Origin: Bradysia coprophila
Lineage: Eukaryota; Arthropoda; Insecta; Diptera; Sciaridae
Reading direction: 5' to 3'
Length of the DNA: 64,000 nucleotides
NCBI RefSeq assembly: GCF_014529535.1
Contig: NW_023503374.1
Span: 4,154,001 to 4,218,000 of the forward strand
Shown: positions 11,801-22,925 of the stretch, one piece after another
Numbering within the stretch: the first letter of the stretch is position 1
Layout of the letters: each line of letters opens with the position of its first letter
Position numbers and translations under genes: made by a program
Notes under the pieces: generated by a model
The model's input: the letters and a program-made list of their open reading frames with translations, nothing else
Database searches by the model: none
What the model was told of the DNA's origin: nothing

Positions 11801-12136
11801 GTTTCGGTCAAGGAAGTGTGTGCGCAGTGCGCATCTATTTTCTTTAACCTGTATAAGAGCGATATGCGGTGTCATAGTATTGTAAAGTTACCTTTAAACA
11901 AGGCATCAGAACAGTCGGAGCGTTTGCTGCGACTTAGCCCCGTACAACCCGTAATTCTATTTCGTTCGCAACCATTATACGTCCGTAGCCCTAATAAGCC
12001 CGGAACCCTAATACGTCTACAACCCTCTAATGCGTCTGTTACCAAAATGCAAGTCAAGTTGCGCATTGTCAAATTTACTGAAACTGTTCATTTTTTAAAT
12101 TGCGCATAGCGCAATTACGAAAGCCCGTACGAAGTA

Positions 12137-12880
12137 CCTTTCAAATAAAACCAACAATTTACGACATTATTTTAGAAACCCAAAATTTTTTGCCAACTTT
12201 CCATTGGGTATTCAATTACCTCTCAAATGAAACAAAAACTCGGTTGAGATTTACTCGATTTATGTGCAAAAAGCACTTAGGGCCGAGTAGCGGCCTTAGT
12301 GCAAGGGCCCAAATTTGAAACTTTTTTGCCATCATTCTATTCGTCATTCAATTATCTATCAAATGAAACAAAAACTAGCAAAATCGGATGAGATTTACTC
12401 GATTTATGTGCAAAAAACACTTAGGGCCGAGTAGCGGCCTTAGTCCAAGGGCCCAAATTTGAAACTTTTTTTGCCACGTTCTTTTCGGTATTCAATTAGA
12501 CTCCATAAAAAACTAAATCTAGCAAAATCGGATGAGATTTACTCGATTTATGTGCAAAAAACACGTAGGGCCGAGTAGCGGCCTTAGTCCAAGGGCCCAA
12601 ATTTGAAACTTTTTTCGCCATCATTCTATTCGGCATTCAATTATCTCTCAAATGAAACAAAAACTAGCAAAATCGGATGAGATTTACTCGATTTATGTGC
12701 AAAAAACACTTAGGGCCGAGTAGCGGCCTTAGTCCAAGGGCCCTAATTTGAAACTTTTTTCGTCACGTTCTTTTCGGTATTCAATTACCTTCCATAAAAA
12801 ACTAAAACTAGCAAAATCGGATGAGATTTACTCGATCTATGTGCAAAAAACACCTAGGGCCGAGTAACGACCTTTGAGCC
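12137..12880 (+). repeat. Five tandem 144-bp subrepeats
   Basis: The motif GGGCCGAGTAGCGGCCTT recurs at about 12280, 12424, 12568, 12713 and 12857 (the last is a variant), giving a period of 144-145 bp. Each unit also has GATTTACTCGATTTATGTGC and an AAACTTTTTT tract. The GGGCCGAGTAGCGGCC core is itself a near-palindrome. Confidence 0.85.
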
Positions 12881-13155
12881 CTCCCAACAAGCCCACGTTG
12901 CATCTTACCCAAAAACAATGTTCAGCAACTTTGTTCTACTCGTCAATACCTTTCATTTGATATATCACAAGCAGCTATTGCGTGCGCATTTCGGTAGATA
13001 TCGTCGAAAGACTGAAAAACACCTATAGGGCCCTAGCTCTGGAAGGGCCGACCCTACCATGCCCATTTTCGAACTTGACCTTACTTTTGTCGATACCAAT
13101 CGGGGAAAAAAAGAATTTTAAAAAAAGGTTGTGATTTACTCTAGCTAGAGGGGTC

Positions 13156-13192
13156 ACGGACGGACGGACGGACGGACGGACGGACGGACGGA
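13156..13192 (+). repeat. (GGAC)n microsatellite
   Basis: About nine GGAC repeats lie inside the 11934-13323 element. The related fragment near 58580 carries a shorter, degenerate version on the other strand. Confidence 0.9.
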
Positions 13193-13796
13193 CATTTTTT
13201 TTATTGCGGATTTGTCATCTATGAACATAACCAAATGCTTTGCCCTTACTGGCTGCTTCCAATTCGACATGTTACAAACGGCATATTAATCTTATAAGCC
13301 CCCAGTACTTCGTACGGGGCTAAAAAAAAAAATTACTGCGAAGCTAACCATTGTTAGTAATGTCTGCCTGAGTGAGGTTCATGAATTTGTCGTGATTCGG
13401 TTGATGAAGTGGTTGGTGGATGATGGCCTCGACCATACGTTTCTCTACGATAGTATTCTGTAATGTACAGAATAATCACAACCTGATTTTCAATTGCGAT
13501 TCATTTCCTGAAACCGCCTCCTCCTCATAGTAATACCACCCATGTGTAAACGATAGATTTTCTGAATCCATTTTCCTTTTTTCAATATTTTTTCATTCAA
13601 AGACTTTGATGTCTAAGAATTGTTTTCTAGATTGCTGGGACTTTTACATATTACAGAAAAACTCATCGATTACGTTGTTAGAATCTTTCTTTTTATATAT
13701 TATCCATATCTGACGTAAAATACCCACGATCACTTTCAACAAGCGTTCTCTATATTCGAACGAAGCAATTTTTGTTCTTTTACATTCTTTTCTCCA

Positions 13797-14105
13797 TTAT
13801 GTGAGCCCTGTGCTCGCAAGGATTGTCCAATTCCCTTTGTAAAAACCACTTTGCTGATAATAAATCTTCACGACGTCTATCATGTGAACCATAGCCATGA
13901 CAGTGACTGATTCGATTTTTGGCAAGATTGGTGTTGCCTGAAGATATTGGCACCAAGGATAAATTTGTCTATTGTCTATTGTCAAGCGTCGCAGATTTTG
14001 ATACCGCTCAGGCAACCCTCGAACGAACCATTGCAGCCTTCGCTTCCCATCTATTCCTCCTTCTTGAGTATTAGAGCGTCCACCCTCAGAAGACACGGCA
14101 AACAT
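13797..14105 (-). pseudogene. Possible retroelement Gag-like relic
   Basis: A minus-strand frame of 102 residues contains WFVRGLPERYQ. In a neighbouring frame its end carries a decayed zinc-knuckle-like string, with Y-K-G-x-G spacing. Such combinations occur in Gag-like proteins of LTR retroelements. The evidence is weak, because no protease or polymerase is adjacent and the knuckle cysteines are not preserved. Confidence 0.2.
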
Positions 14106-14119
14106 TTTAGTTTTTATGG

Positions 14120-16561
14120 ATGTTAAATCGTATATTGCCTACGGTGGAAAACAACCGAGTGTCCTCTAAAAAACAATCAACGTTAACCAGTCGTATTGAA
14201 GCTAAGCTAGCCGATTTCGACATACGTGGGGCAGTCAGATTGATTAGTTCAACAGACACAATAGCCAGGGAATGCGATGAGACTTTCACCGAGCTAGAAA
14301 ATAAACATCCGGAGCCTTCAAGACTTCAAAATTTTCCATCAGAACCTGACGATTCAATTCAACCGCTGCAAGTGGATTTTGACATGGTACATTCAGCAAT
14401 TATGTCATTTGCCAACGGGTCAAGTGCTGGAAGCGATGGTCTGAGTCCACAACACCTCAAGGACATCATTTCAATGTCGGCAGGCGAATCGGGTAATCGT
14501 GCACTTCAATCGATTACAAAGCTCAATAATTTCTTCTTAGCAGGAAAACTAAATGATGAGGTGTGCGAGCTGATGTATGGCGCATCGCTGTGTGCACTGC
14601 AAAAGAAAGACGGTGGCCTCCGGCCAATAGCAATTGGCACGACCCTACGAAGGTTAACTTCGAAGATCGCCTGTTTCTCCGTTAAATCTGATATGATCAA
14701 TTATCTGCGACCACGTCAAATAGGCTTCGGTGTAAAGTTTGGATGTGAAGCAGCTGTCCACGCCATCAGGTCGTATGTGCGCAATCCGAGAAATGGATGT
14801 AAGCTCATCCTCAAAGTTGACATTAAAAATGCATTCAACAGCGTCGAAAGAGACGTTATGCTCGCGGAAATTAAAGATAAAATTCCTCAGCTCTATCACT
14901 ACTTCAGTCAGTGCTATCTACGGCCGACATTCCTCGCCTATGGGAATAAAATTATTTTATCAAGAGTCGGCGCTCAACAAGGCGACCCGGCCGGTCCGCT
15001 AATTTTCAGTCTCGCAATCCATCCATTTCTTATGAGTTTGTAGGCTGAATTCAATGTTTGGTACCTTGACGACGGTACTCTTGGTGACACACCAGCCAAG
15101 GTACTCGCGGATCTGTCGACTATCAAAGACAGAGCAAAATCGATTGGTCTGGAGCTCAACAGCGCAAAATGCGAAATCTATTTCTGTAATGGTCGGGCGA
15201 ATGATAATGTTGTAAGTCAGTTCGAGCTGTTAGCCCCTGGAATCAAAGTAGTCACTGACGACGAGCTAGAGATTTTGGGCTCACCCATACTCGAAAGTAC
15301 CATCGAACCGTTCACAAGAAGAAAATTTCAAAAGATTGACGTCCTCATCGGTCGCCTATCGTCACTACAAACACACTACGCGCTGTTCATCTTGAAAAAT
15401 TGTATGGCAATCCCGAAGCTGGTGTACTTGCTCAGGTGTTCCCCGCTTTGGAAATTTACTGCTTTGCTACAAGATCTGGACATGCAGCTGAAATCGGCAT
15501 TGGAGCATATAATCAACGTGCAGCTGACCGAAACACAATGGATTCAGTCAACTTTACCAGTGAACTTTGGAGGTTTAGGTATTCGTTCGTTCACAGACAT
15601 ATCTCTCCCAGCGTTCCTATCCTCAGTGTATGGAGTACAAGACATCGTGTCTACACTAACCTATGTTCAGGACTACGAGTCAAATATGCCATACATGATG
15701 GAAGCATTGAACAAGTGGAATGAAGTCAACAACGAACTCAAGCCTGAAATTTTGAAGTCACAATTTGCTTGGGACCGAATCAATATCAACCGACTGATAT
15801 CGCAGCTAACATTCACAACCGAAGTTGAACAGTTTCGTTTTGACCTGTTGCAAAACAAAATGTCAGGAGCCTGGCTGAATGTTATTCCTAGCCCGAATAT
15901 TGGCACTTTTCTGAATAACGATGTGATGCGAATATGTATTGGCCTGCGTCTCGGATCAAAAATCTGTCATCCGTTCGAATGTGTGTGCGGCAAAGCTGTG
16001 GACGAATTGGGTAGGCACGCCCTTCATTGCAAGAAGAATCCGGGAAAATACTTCCGCCATGCTGAGTTGAACCGAATATTGCATCAAGGTTTGGGAACAA
16101 TCAACATGCCATCCTTGCTTGAGCCAACTGGATTATATCGAGACGACCGGAAAAAAAGACCTGATGGCATTACGTACACCGCCTGGGAGAGAGGTAAATC
16201 ACTCGTTTGGGACGCGACCTGCGCGGATTCACTCGCCGTTTCTAACATGTCTGGCAGAATCAAAACACCAGGAATGGCCTCAGAAAGAGCCGTCGCTCGA
16301 AAGCACTCCAAATACTCGTTGATAAAGGCAAATTACCATTTCGTCGCCGTCGGGGTGGAGACATTCGGTCCATGGTCGAAGGAAGCTATCAATTTACTCA
16401 ACAAAATTGGCTCACACATGATTAGACTGACAGGCGAGGCGAAGGCGAGACATTATTTGTTCCAAAGATTTTCCCTGGCTATCCAGCGGGGAAATGCAAT
16501 GTCTGTCAACGCTTGCATTCCGAAGGGTGCCGCACTGGACGAGATCTACCATCTGCATTGA
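14120..16561 (+). pseudogene. Non-LTR retrotransposon polyprotein, RLE class
   Basis: The reading frame is continuous for about 814 codons except for one in-frame TAG at 15041-15043. Reverse-transcriptase motifs appear in order: KVDIKNAFNSV (first catalytic Asp), GAQQGDPAGPLIF, and YLDDG just after the stop. The C-terminal third has C-x-C-x9-H-x4-C (CVCGKAVDELGRHALHC) followed by RPDG and, 15 residues on, WDAT. This matches the CCHC plus R/K-PD...D pattern of restriction-like endonucleases in R2/R4/CRE/NeSL-type elements. The N-terminus lacks a DNA-binding region, and the first codons read as the middle of a longer protein, so the copy is probably 5'-truncated. The stop lies about eight codons before the catalytic YLDDG, so it would inactivate the enzyme. 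Otherwise the frame is remarkably intact, suggesting a fairly young copy. Confidence 0.85.
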
Positions 16562-16613
16562 TCAAGTTGTTTTTCTTCTCTTTTCTTCTTTCTTTCATTT
16601 TTATGTTCTGTAA

Positions 16614-17965
16614 TTACTGTGCTGTGTAGAATGAATTGGAATAAAGACTCTTTTCAATCGTATATTTGAGGCACTTCGGTCTTTCCATTTGAAGCTTAAT
16701 ATGAAGCAAGGAAGACTTCAGTAACATCTCGTAAAAATCATGTTTCTGTTTGATTTTTGAGCCAAATATAAGCAGACGACCCTCCAAGTATTTGTCTTTC
16801 TGAAACTCAACAATGTCATTGCTTTCGGTTAGCAACCACTTACTTTTGTCCAAAGTGTCGATTCTCACGTCTTTAAAGAAAAGTAATTCATAAGCATCAT
16901 GATCATCTATGTGTTTCTTCACAAGTTTCAGTTCGATGCTTTTTCTTTCTTTTGGATCTAAAATGTCCATTTCAGCCAAATGATTTATAGCCTGTTCGAG
17001 TGGCTTATGTCGTTATGTGCTGTCCCTAACAGTTTCTTCAAAAAGTCAATTTTGTCTCTGTGGTAAAGCAACGAAACGAGTCCAACTTTCAAAAACGTTC
17101 GACGTTCCTGGGAATGTGTACAATGTTATAAATTCTATAGCTGACGCTTTGTCATCCATATAATTCGGCGAAAAATTTAAAAAGTTTTTCTGCGACGTGT
17201 AAATGTGAATCAACGAAGGAACTCGAACATATACGGACTGCACAATGTAGAGCGAGAAAATTGTTATAGTTTTGAGGGGATAAGATGCCTTTCAAGATCA
17301 CGGGTCCAGTATAAAAAAGGAAATTCGGAATTCCGTTCCTTTCCAGTACTTCAAACAGTCCTCGCAAATTCTGATGGCTCTCTTTGTGCAATAGTTTTTA
17401 CAATTGAATCAACTGAAGCAATCTGAGCTAGAGATGAGCGGACCGCCCGAAATACATCGGCCCGACCCGACCCGACCCGACCCGACCCGGCCCGATCGGG
17501 TTCGGGTCCGGGTTTTGAAAATTCATTCGGGCCGGGTGGGGTCGGACTTTGAAAACAAAATTTCGGGCCGGCCCGACTTAGAAATACAAATTTAAAGTTA
17601 GCCAATAAAAGCCTATAAAGCATGAAACACTAACTTATTTTATTATTTCACTTCGCGTATAAGATTATTGCAAAGCTTTTATGCGTAGAAAATGATTTTT
17701 CATTAAATTTCTTATAGTAAAAAAAAGTCGGGTCACGTCGGGCCGATGAGTTTTTCGGGTCGGGTTGGGTCGGGCCGCGAAGAGAAAAGTCTCGGGTCGG
17801 GTCGGGCTCGGGTTCAAAAAATTGGATCGGACCGGGTCGGGTCGGGTATTGAAAAAACGTCGGCCCGCTCATCTCTAATCTGAGCAGCCGATAATTTCTT
17901 ATAATAATTTTTTACATCGTCCATGTCTTTTGTGCGCCTAGCAGAATCAAATGTAGGTAATCATT
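16614..17965 (-). pseudogene. Decayed DNA transposase (YTGPV..LKG family)
   Basis: Read on the minus strand, this keeps the order of a transposase family common in insects and cnidarians. The segments are FDSARRTKDMDDV upstream of the MITE, then NFLFYTGPVILKGIL, ALHCAVRICSS, FKFFAELYG, a stop-interrupted SVSY.IYNIVHI..NVERF.KLDSF.CF block, and a C-terminal DKSKWLLTESNDIVEF...FYE...SSLLHI block. The arrangement of helix-rich core, then H-[IL]-P..V..F..LDSFS.F-like block, resembles the C-terminal region of CACTA/CMC-type transposases (DUF4218-like); this assignment is inference. Several in-frame stops and at least two frame changes make it a pseudogene. A hAT MITE (17429-17877) is inserted into it. 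It abuts the RLE retrotransposon tail by about 50 bp. Confidence 0.6.
17429..17877. mobile_element. GC-rich hAT-type MITE, copy 1
   Basis: The ends are TAGAGATGAGCGGACCG and the complement CGGCCCGCTCATCTCTA. A perfect 8-bp target duplication ATCTGAGC lies at 17421-17428 and 17878-17885. The 449-bp element is rich in CCCGA/GGGTC pentamers, with the two arms complementary, and has an AT-rich centre. Runs of Arg-Pro-Asp-Pro-Thr read from it are artefacts of the pentamer repeat. A second copy is at 57910-58343. Confidence 0.9.
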
Positions 17966-17999
17966 TGGAAAGTCTTTAGGTTGATGCTATATGCACAAT

Positions 18000-19036
18000 G
18001 TGCGAATAGTCACTTTATAATACTTTGGCTTTGCACACGGTGCAAATAGTCACTTTATAATACTTTGGCTATTTGCACACGGTGCAAATAGTCTCTTTAT
18101 AATACAGTTTCTATTTGCACCGTGTGCAAATAGCCAAAGTATTATGAAGAGACTATTTGCACACTAAAAGAAAGCTTCACTCACTTCGTTAATATTGTCT
18201 TTCGAAGAATTTTGTAAAATGAAATATCACTCCTTGTATAGAAGGAGTAACACTCTTCATTGTTACATTTTGTAAAAGGAAAATATCACACCTTTTTCGG
18301 AGCATTTTGTAGAAGGAGTAATACTCTTCATTGTTACATTTTGTAGAAGGAAGTATTACTCCTTCGTTGTTACATTTTGTAAAAGGAAAAATCACTCCTT
18401 TTTCGAAGCATTTTGTAGAAGGAGTAACACTCTTTAATGTTACATTTTGTAAAAGGAAATATCACACCTTTTTCGAAGCATTTTATAGAAGGAGTAATAC
18501 TCTTCATTGTTACATTTTGTAAAAGAAAATGTCACTCCTTTTTCTGATGTACTGGGTAGATTTTGTAATAGGAGGCATCAATCTTTTTCGAAACATTTTC
18601 GTAACGTTAACTATTTCTTGAACTATTTATCGATTGAAATTGAAAGATACTTGCAAGCTGATTCACTTGTTTTTTTTTTTCAATCGTTGTAAATTTTCTT
18701 GCAGCCTTTTCAGTTGGCTGGCCGAATTATTATTTTTTTTCATTTATGGCTTTTTCTTAACAATTTTCTTACCGAAATATATGTAATATGAAAATGTTTC
18801 AATAATATAAGTTACTAAAATTGACAATTTTCGGTTTCCGTGAAATAAATACAGTTTCTGGTACCAAGTTCTTCAGTGTGCAAATAGTCACTTTGGTCAA
18901 CTTTGGAACAGATTCAGTTTCTAGAAATGGTTAAAGACTTGGAAAAGGCTCGCTGCACACGGTGCAAATAGTCACTTTATAATACTTTGGCTATTTGCAC
19001 ACGGTGCAAATAGTCACTATATAATACTTTGGCTCG
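18000..19036. repeat. Palindromic GCACACGGTGC repeat cluster
   Basis: The unit 'TTTGCACACGGTGCAAATAG TC(A/T)CTTTATAATACTTTGGC' occurs in both orientations near 18030-18150 and again at 18950-19036, flanking the element at 18151-18889. The core TTTGCACACGGTGCAAA is a near-perfect palindrome. No coding capacity is present. Confidence 0.7.
18151..18889. mobile_element. TIR element with internal tandem repeats
   Basis: It is bounded by 15-bp inverted repeats GACTATTTGCACACT (18151-18165) and AGTGTGCAAATAGTC (18875-18889). The left half (18190-18600) is made of about six degenerate units with GAAGGAGTAACACTCTT, TGTTACATTTTGTAAAAGGA and TTTTTCGAAGCATTTT. No transposase was found. No clear target duplication could be read because the flanks are themselves repeats. 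Confidence 0.55.
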
Positions 19037-19045
19037 AGTAGTACG

Positions 19046-19870
19046 TACACGCCAATCATATTACTGGCATAAAGACGAGACTATTCAAATCGCCACTTTG
19101 GTCTATTACTTCTTCTAATCGAAGTATTTTCAGCAGATCTTTCTTCACTTCAAATCTTTTACATCATTGGTTTTAGCGCACACTTTGGTATTAAAGCCGT
19201 ATTAGCTAGAGCTCACCGTTTTAGTTTTTGTCAACCACAGATGGTTCTTCATTGTTTGTGGCATTGTTCTTCATAAGTTTGTGGCATCGGCTTTATGAAT
19301 TTTCGGAATTTAAGTGAAAGTGGATCGCTATGTGCGCAATAATTCAGTTAAATGTTAAATCTAGTTAAAGAGTTTTATGCGTTTGAATTACATCAATGTA
19401 TACACCAAATTAGTCCTCGAATCAATCAGCTCTGCGAAAATAAGACTTTGATGTACCTCCAACGTAGAACATAGTTTTAACTTTGCAGAGCGCGTACTTC
19501 TCGATTTAATTAAGATTCAATTTCGATGACTGCACCGAAAAAACGTTACGTAATTTATGATCCCCAATTAGTCTAATTTTTCTTTAACTTTGCATGCCTT
19601 TCACAGAATAGGAAAGTATATACCCAGCATAGTATATCGAGTCTGAAGAATTCCGTGACAATAATTATGGACCTTTACGCACACCAATCATATTACTAGT
19701 ATGTAACATAAATTCGAGTCTATTCAAGTCGCCAATTTGGTCTATTACTTCTTATGTTCGAATTACTTCCATTCTTTTACATCATTTGTTATTGCGCACC
19801 TTTTCGTAGATAAAGTCATATTAGCTAAAGCTAATCGTTTCAGTTTTCGTCGATGTCAATAACAGATGCA
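19046..19870 (+). repeat. Two direct copies of a dispersed ~200-bp repeat
   Basis: Segments 19046-19252 and 19678-19870 share CCAATCATATTACT, TGGTCTATTACTTCTT, TTTTACATCATT, GCGCAC, TATTAGCTA and a final AACAGATG-like end. Shorter relatives of the right part occur at about 38232-38335, 46015-46135, 50868-50975, 56905-56995, 61385-61490 and 61700-61800. Confidence 0.55.
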
Positions 19871-20341
19871 GCGCCCCCACAGTCCTACTTTGTCTCAAAT
19901 TTTGAAAATTCGTCTTACTTGCCCTGCGTAGGACACCTCTGCCATTCAGGGATTCCACGCACTCACTTTTCTCAACTATTTTCAACATCAGACAAAGTGA
20001 GCAACTATTTGCTCGATTTCTCATCGTTTTCAACTATTTTCAGTCCCATCACTCACTTTTTTCAAAATCACTTAAAACAGGTTGGAAACTATGTTAGATT
20101 TGAAAAATTTCGCCTGCGGCGCTTGAAATTTTTCTTTTATCTAGTCTTTTACATAGCATTTAGCAATATTACCTCCAAAGTTAGTGTCGACTCGAATCTA
20201 TTTTACTGATGATAATCTACTTTTTATATTTGTGGTTTTTAGTATTCTCGCAGATTAATCTACGTTTTTATCACCAGTACTAATTTGCACCATTGCTTGA
20301 ATTCTTTAGAGTTAGAGGTCATTCAAAAAGAACGCTAGCTT

Positions 20342-20496
20342 ACACTGACATAAAAGTTTCGAACTACTCACCTTTAGCAGGTAACTTTGTCTCCAGGTAA
20401 TCTACATTAATCTAATAGCTGTGGCAGCTATTGTAGATCACCCGGAGACAAAGTTACCTGCAACAGCTGAGTTTTTCGAAACTTTTTTGTTAGTGT
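20342..20496. mobile_element. Foldback MITE-like hairpin
   Basis: Two arms of about 75 bp are nearly complementary. The left arm has AAAGTTTCGAA, GCAGGTAACTTTGTCTCC and ATCTACA; the right arm has their complements in reverse order. The loop is a few bases around CTGTGGCAG. No frame is present. It is probably a small non-autonomous inverted-repeat element. Confidence 0.65.
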
Positions 20497-22925
20497 TTTA
20501 TGGTGGAGGAGGTTCAGACCGAAGTGTAAGCTTCATACATTTTCAAAATTCAAGTCTGGGCAGGTAATTAAGTCTATGAAAAAGAAGCTGATCTGATCAG
20601 ATTTAAAACTGTCAGGTGTCAGGTTTACTTGTAAACCTGCAACTTTCATACAAAATTTCCTGGTAATATTCCAGGTTTTGAACCAGTAATGGATAAAGTT
20701 TCAATGAAAAAAACATCAAATGAAAGCCACAGACAAAAGAACAAGAGGTTTAAAAAAATGTTGAGCCTTAAAATTGCTATTATAATTCTGATGAAGGAGG
20801 ATGGAAGTCTGTTTGATTGAACATAAACATTAAAGCAACAAATTTTACCCTGGCGGTTTTACTTTGAAAAAAAAAGTTCATCACTTGCAACCTCCATTAA
20901 AATTTTTTAACGCGAAGCTTTGAAACAAAATTCCATCGCCTTAACCTTTCCCATTATTGCTTCGTTTCACTAACTTTTTCCTGGAGTCCGTAATTTTTCT
21001 ATCAATGTCTGCCAGAAACACCTTCTATGTAGAAATTGGCACAAAAATGCGGTTCTGCTTTTCAGTCAATTCTATATATACTGATTTCTCTTCAACGTTA
21101 TAAATTCCTTTTGGCTTCGCGTAAAAATAGGATATAAAAGTTCCTAAAAACCCACTTTTTACCAACTTTTTGATCTGAAAATCAAGTATTTCTAGCAACT
21201 ATTTCTGTTACTTTTACTCACTTTTCCATTTTTTGACTTTAAATTTTCCGTGTAATCCTTGCATTCTAATACTTTTTTATAAAAATATTTTTTCTTCGTA
21301 TTCTACTGTAGTCTCTAGTCGAATTTTTTTACCAAGGAGATGGAAAGTCAACTTATAAGTGAAAATCGCAATATCACCAACAATCTGTTAAAAAGCTTAA
21401 CTAGGAGCAGATCTGGAAAATTCGGATAAAGGCGGGAATTAATCAAAAAATACAATATGGATAGCTTAAACAAATTTTGTTCAAGTGTGTTCTGTAGTTT
21501 ACATGACACGAAATTTTTAAAAATATCTCTCGCTGGCTACGGGCCCGATTGGATAGTGTTTTGAATTTGTGAAATATTTCTTGTGTTCCTCATTTCGAAA
21601 ATTAGCCGTAACACCCTTAATATTGGTCCGATAGTAGAAGTCAAGCCTGAGTACAAGGTTAAGAAAAGTAGAACAAGAAAGGAAGAATTACGTAATTATG
21701 TTGACTCCTGAAATAAATTGTGTTGAACATTTTGTAATAGACTGAAACCGTGTTGATCCACATATTACGCTCATTTTCTAAATACAAATTGGAAAATTCA
21801 CCGTGGAAAAACTTTTCGACTAATATGATTTAAAAACAATTTCTGACTATGAAAAAGTCCTAGTGACAATGAGAAAATATTGTCCTACATGTCCTACCGA
21901 ATGACACGAGATTTTGAGTGGGACCCCTGCAAATGATTATATTCAGAAGTTCAAATGGGTCGTGTCGATTTACGTTTTCTCCAAGCGAAGTAAAAAGAAT
22001 CTATGAACTATGTATGATGGAATGCTAGTGCGATTGCAAAGATTTTGCTATTCCATCGAAGTTTTTCGTTCAATTCACTGATAAGTAAATAATTATTGAG
22101 TTAATGATTGAGAAGGAAATGTATAATGGAAGTTACGAATGGATTAAAAGTGCTATCTACTACACACATCATTTAAAGAATATTGTAACCGAAAAGTAAT
22201 TCCGACCAAAAAAAAAACTTTTCATTGAAATTCAAGAATCTTTTTCAATTTATAGAAATGCATCGAAAGATTCACCGAACCGGAGGGTTAGTTTGTAAGC
22301 CACGATTTTCGTTCGATTTATCTTCTAACTTTATTTTAATCATTTAATGTGGAGGAGAGCCACCTCTATCATGCGAAAATGAAAAGAGTTTTATCCTTGT
22401 AATGAATTTGTTCGCTACTATCCGTTTTAAATAATATGTCGGATTATGTAAGTTTATCTTCATTCAATCATGGCAGGAATAATAATTTCGGTTAATTCTT
22501 TTAGCAGATCCCTTTCTCGGTTGTAATTTTAGGTTTGTTTCAAGTAAAGTTTAATTTATGTTCCGGCTTTGCTGATTTTAAAAAGGTTTATACGGTAGGG
22601 TCTGGTCCATTTTTCTTATCTTCAGTTTCGGGTTTACGCTCGTGTATGTGAGTGTGTCGTTATTTTTTCTTTCTTTTTTCAATTAATTTTATGTTGATGG
22701 AGATTTAAATAACTCTTTAATGATAGCTTTGAGAACTTGATTTTAACAAAGAAATATTTTCCAGAATATTTCTGTGATAATTGCGTTTTGTGTGTTGTAT
22801 GATAGTTCTGAGGACTCAGCTTCAAAAGTAACAGAATTGGTACTATTGACCATAATTTTGTATGCTGTGTTTGATTTATTTTAGCATTAAATAGATTCAC
22901 TGAAGACTTCTCCGAAACTGCCGCT
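20497..22925. other. Intergenic, no gene recognised
   Basis: This is AT-rich sequence without a supportable exon, RNA gene or sharp repeat. Short open frames here have no splice context or recognisable domain. Confidence 0.4.

Larger units (their letters stand above)
11934..13323. mobile_element. 1.4 kb element with CCCCGTAC ends
   Basis: This segment is absent from copy 1. It starts TTAGCCCCGTAC and ends with the inverse, GTACGGGGCTAA. Inside are five 144-bp subrepeats and then a (GACG)n tract. Fragments sharing its right end (CAATTCGACRTGTTACAAACG, then CCAGTACTTCGTACGGG) recur at 56037-56230 and 58480-58600, and related ends at 53745, 53910, 59320 and 59480. It is a dispersed non-coding repeat family. 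The transposon class is unknown. Because about 40 bp of extra non-element sequence precedes the left end, a deletion in copy 1 rather than a clean insertion in copy 2 is possible. Confidence 0.6.
6312..13763. repeat. Tandem duplication, copy 2
   Basis: This is the second unit of the duplication. It is longer than copy 1 because it contains the elements at 9824-11434 and about 11934-13323. It also lacks about 100 bp present in copy 1 at roughly 3523-3622. Elsewhere the two copies differ by scattered single bases. Confidence 0.9.

Noticed and set aside
17351..17623. Arg/Pro/Asp/Thr-rich frames (also 57909-58094)
   Set aside because: They are produced by the CCCGA pentamer arms of the hAT MITE; both strands give similar peptides.
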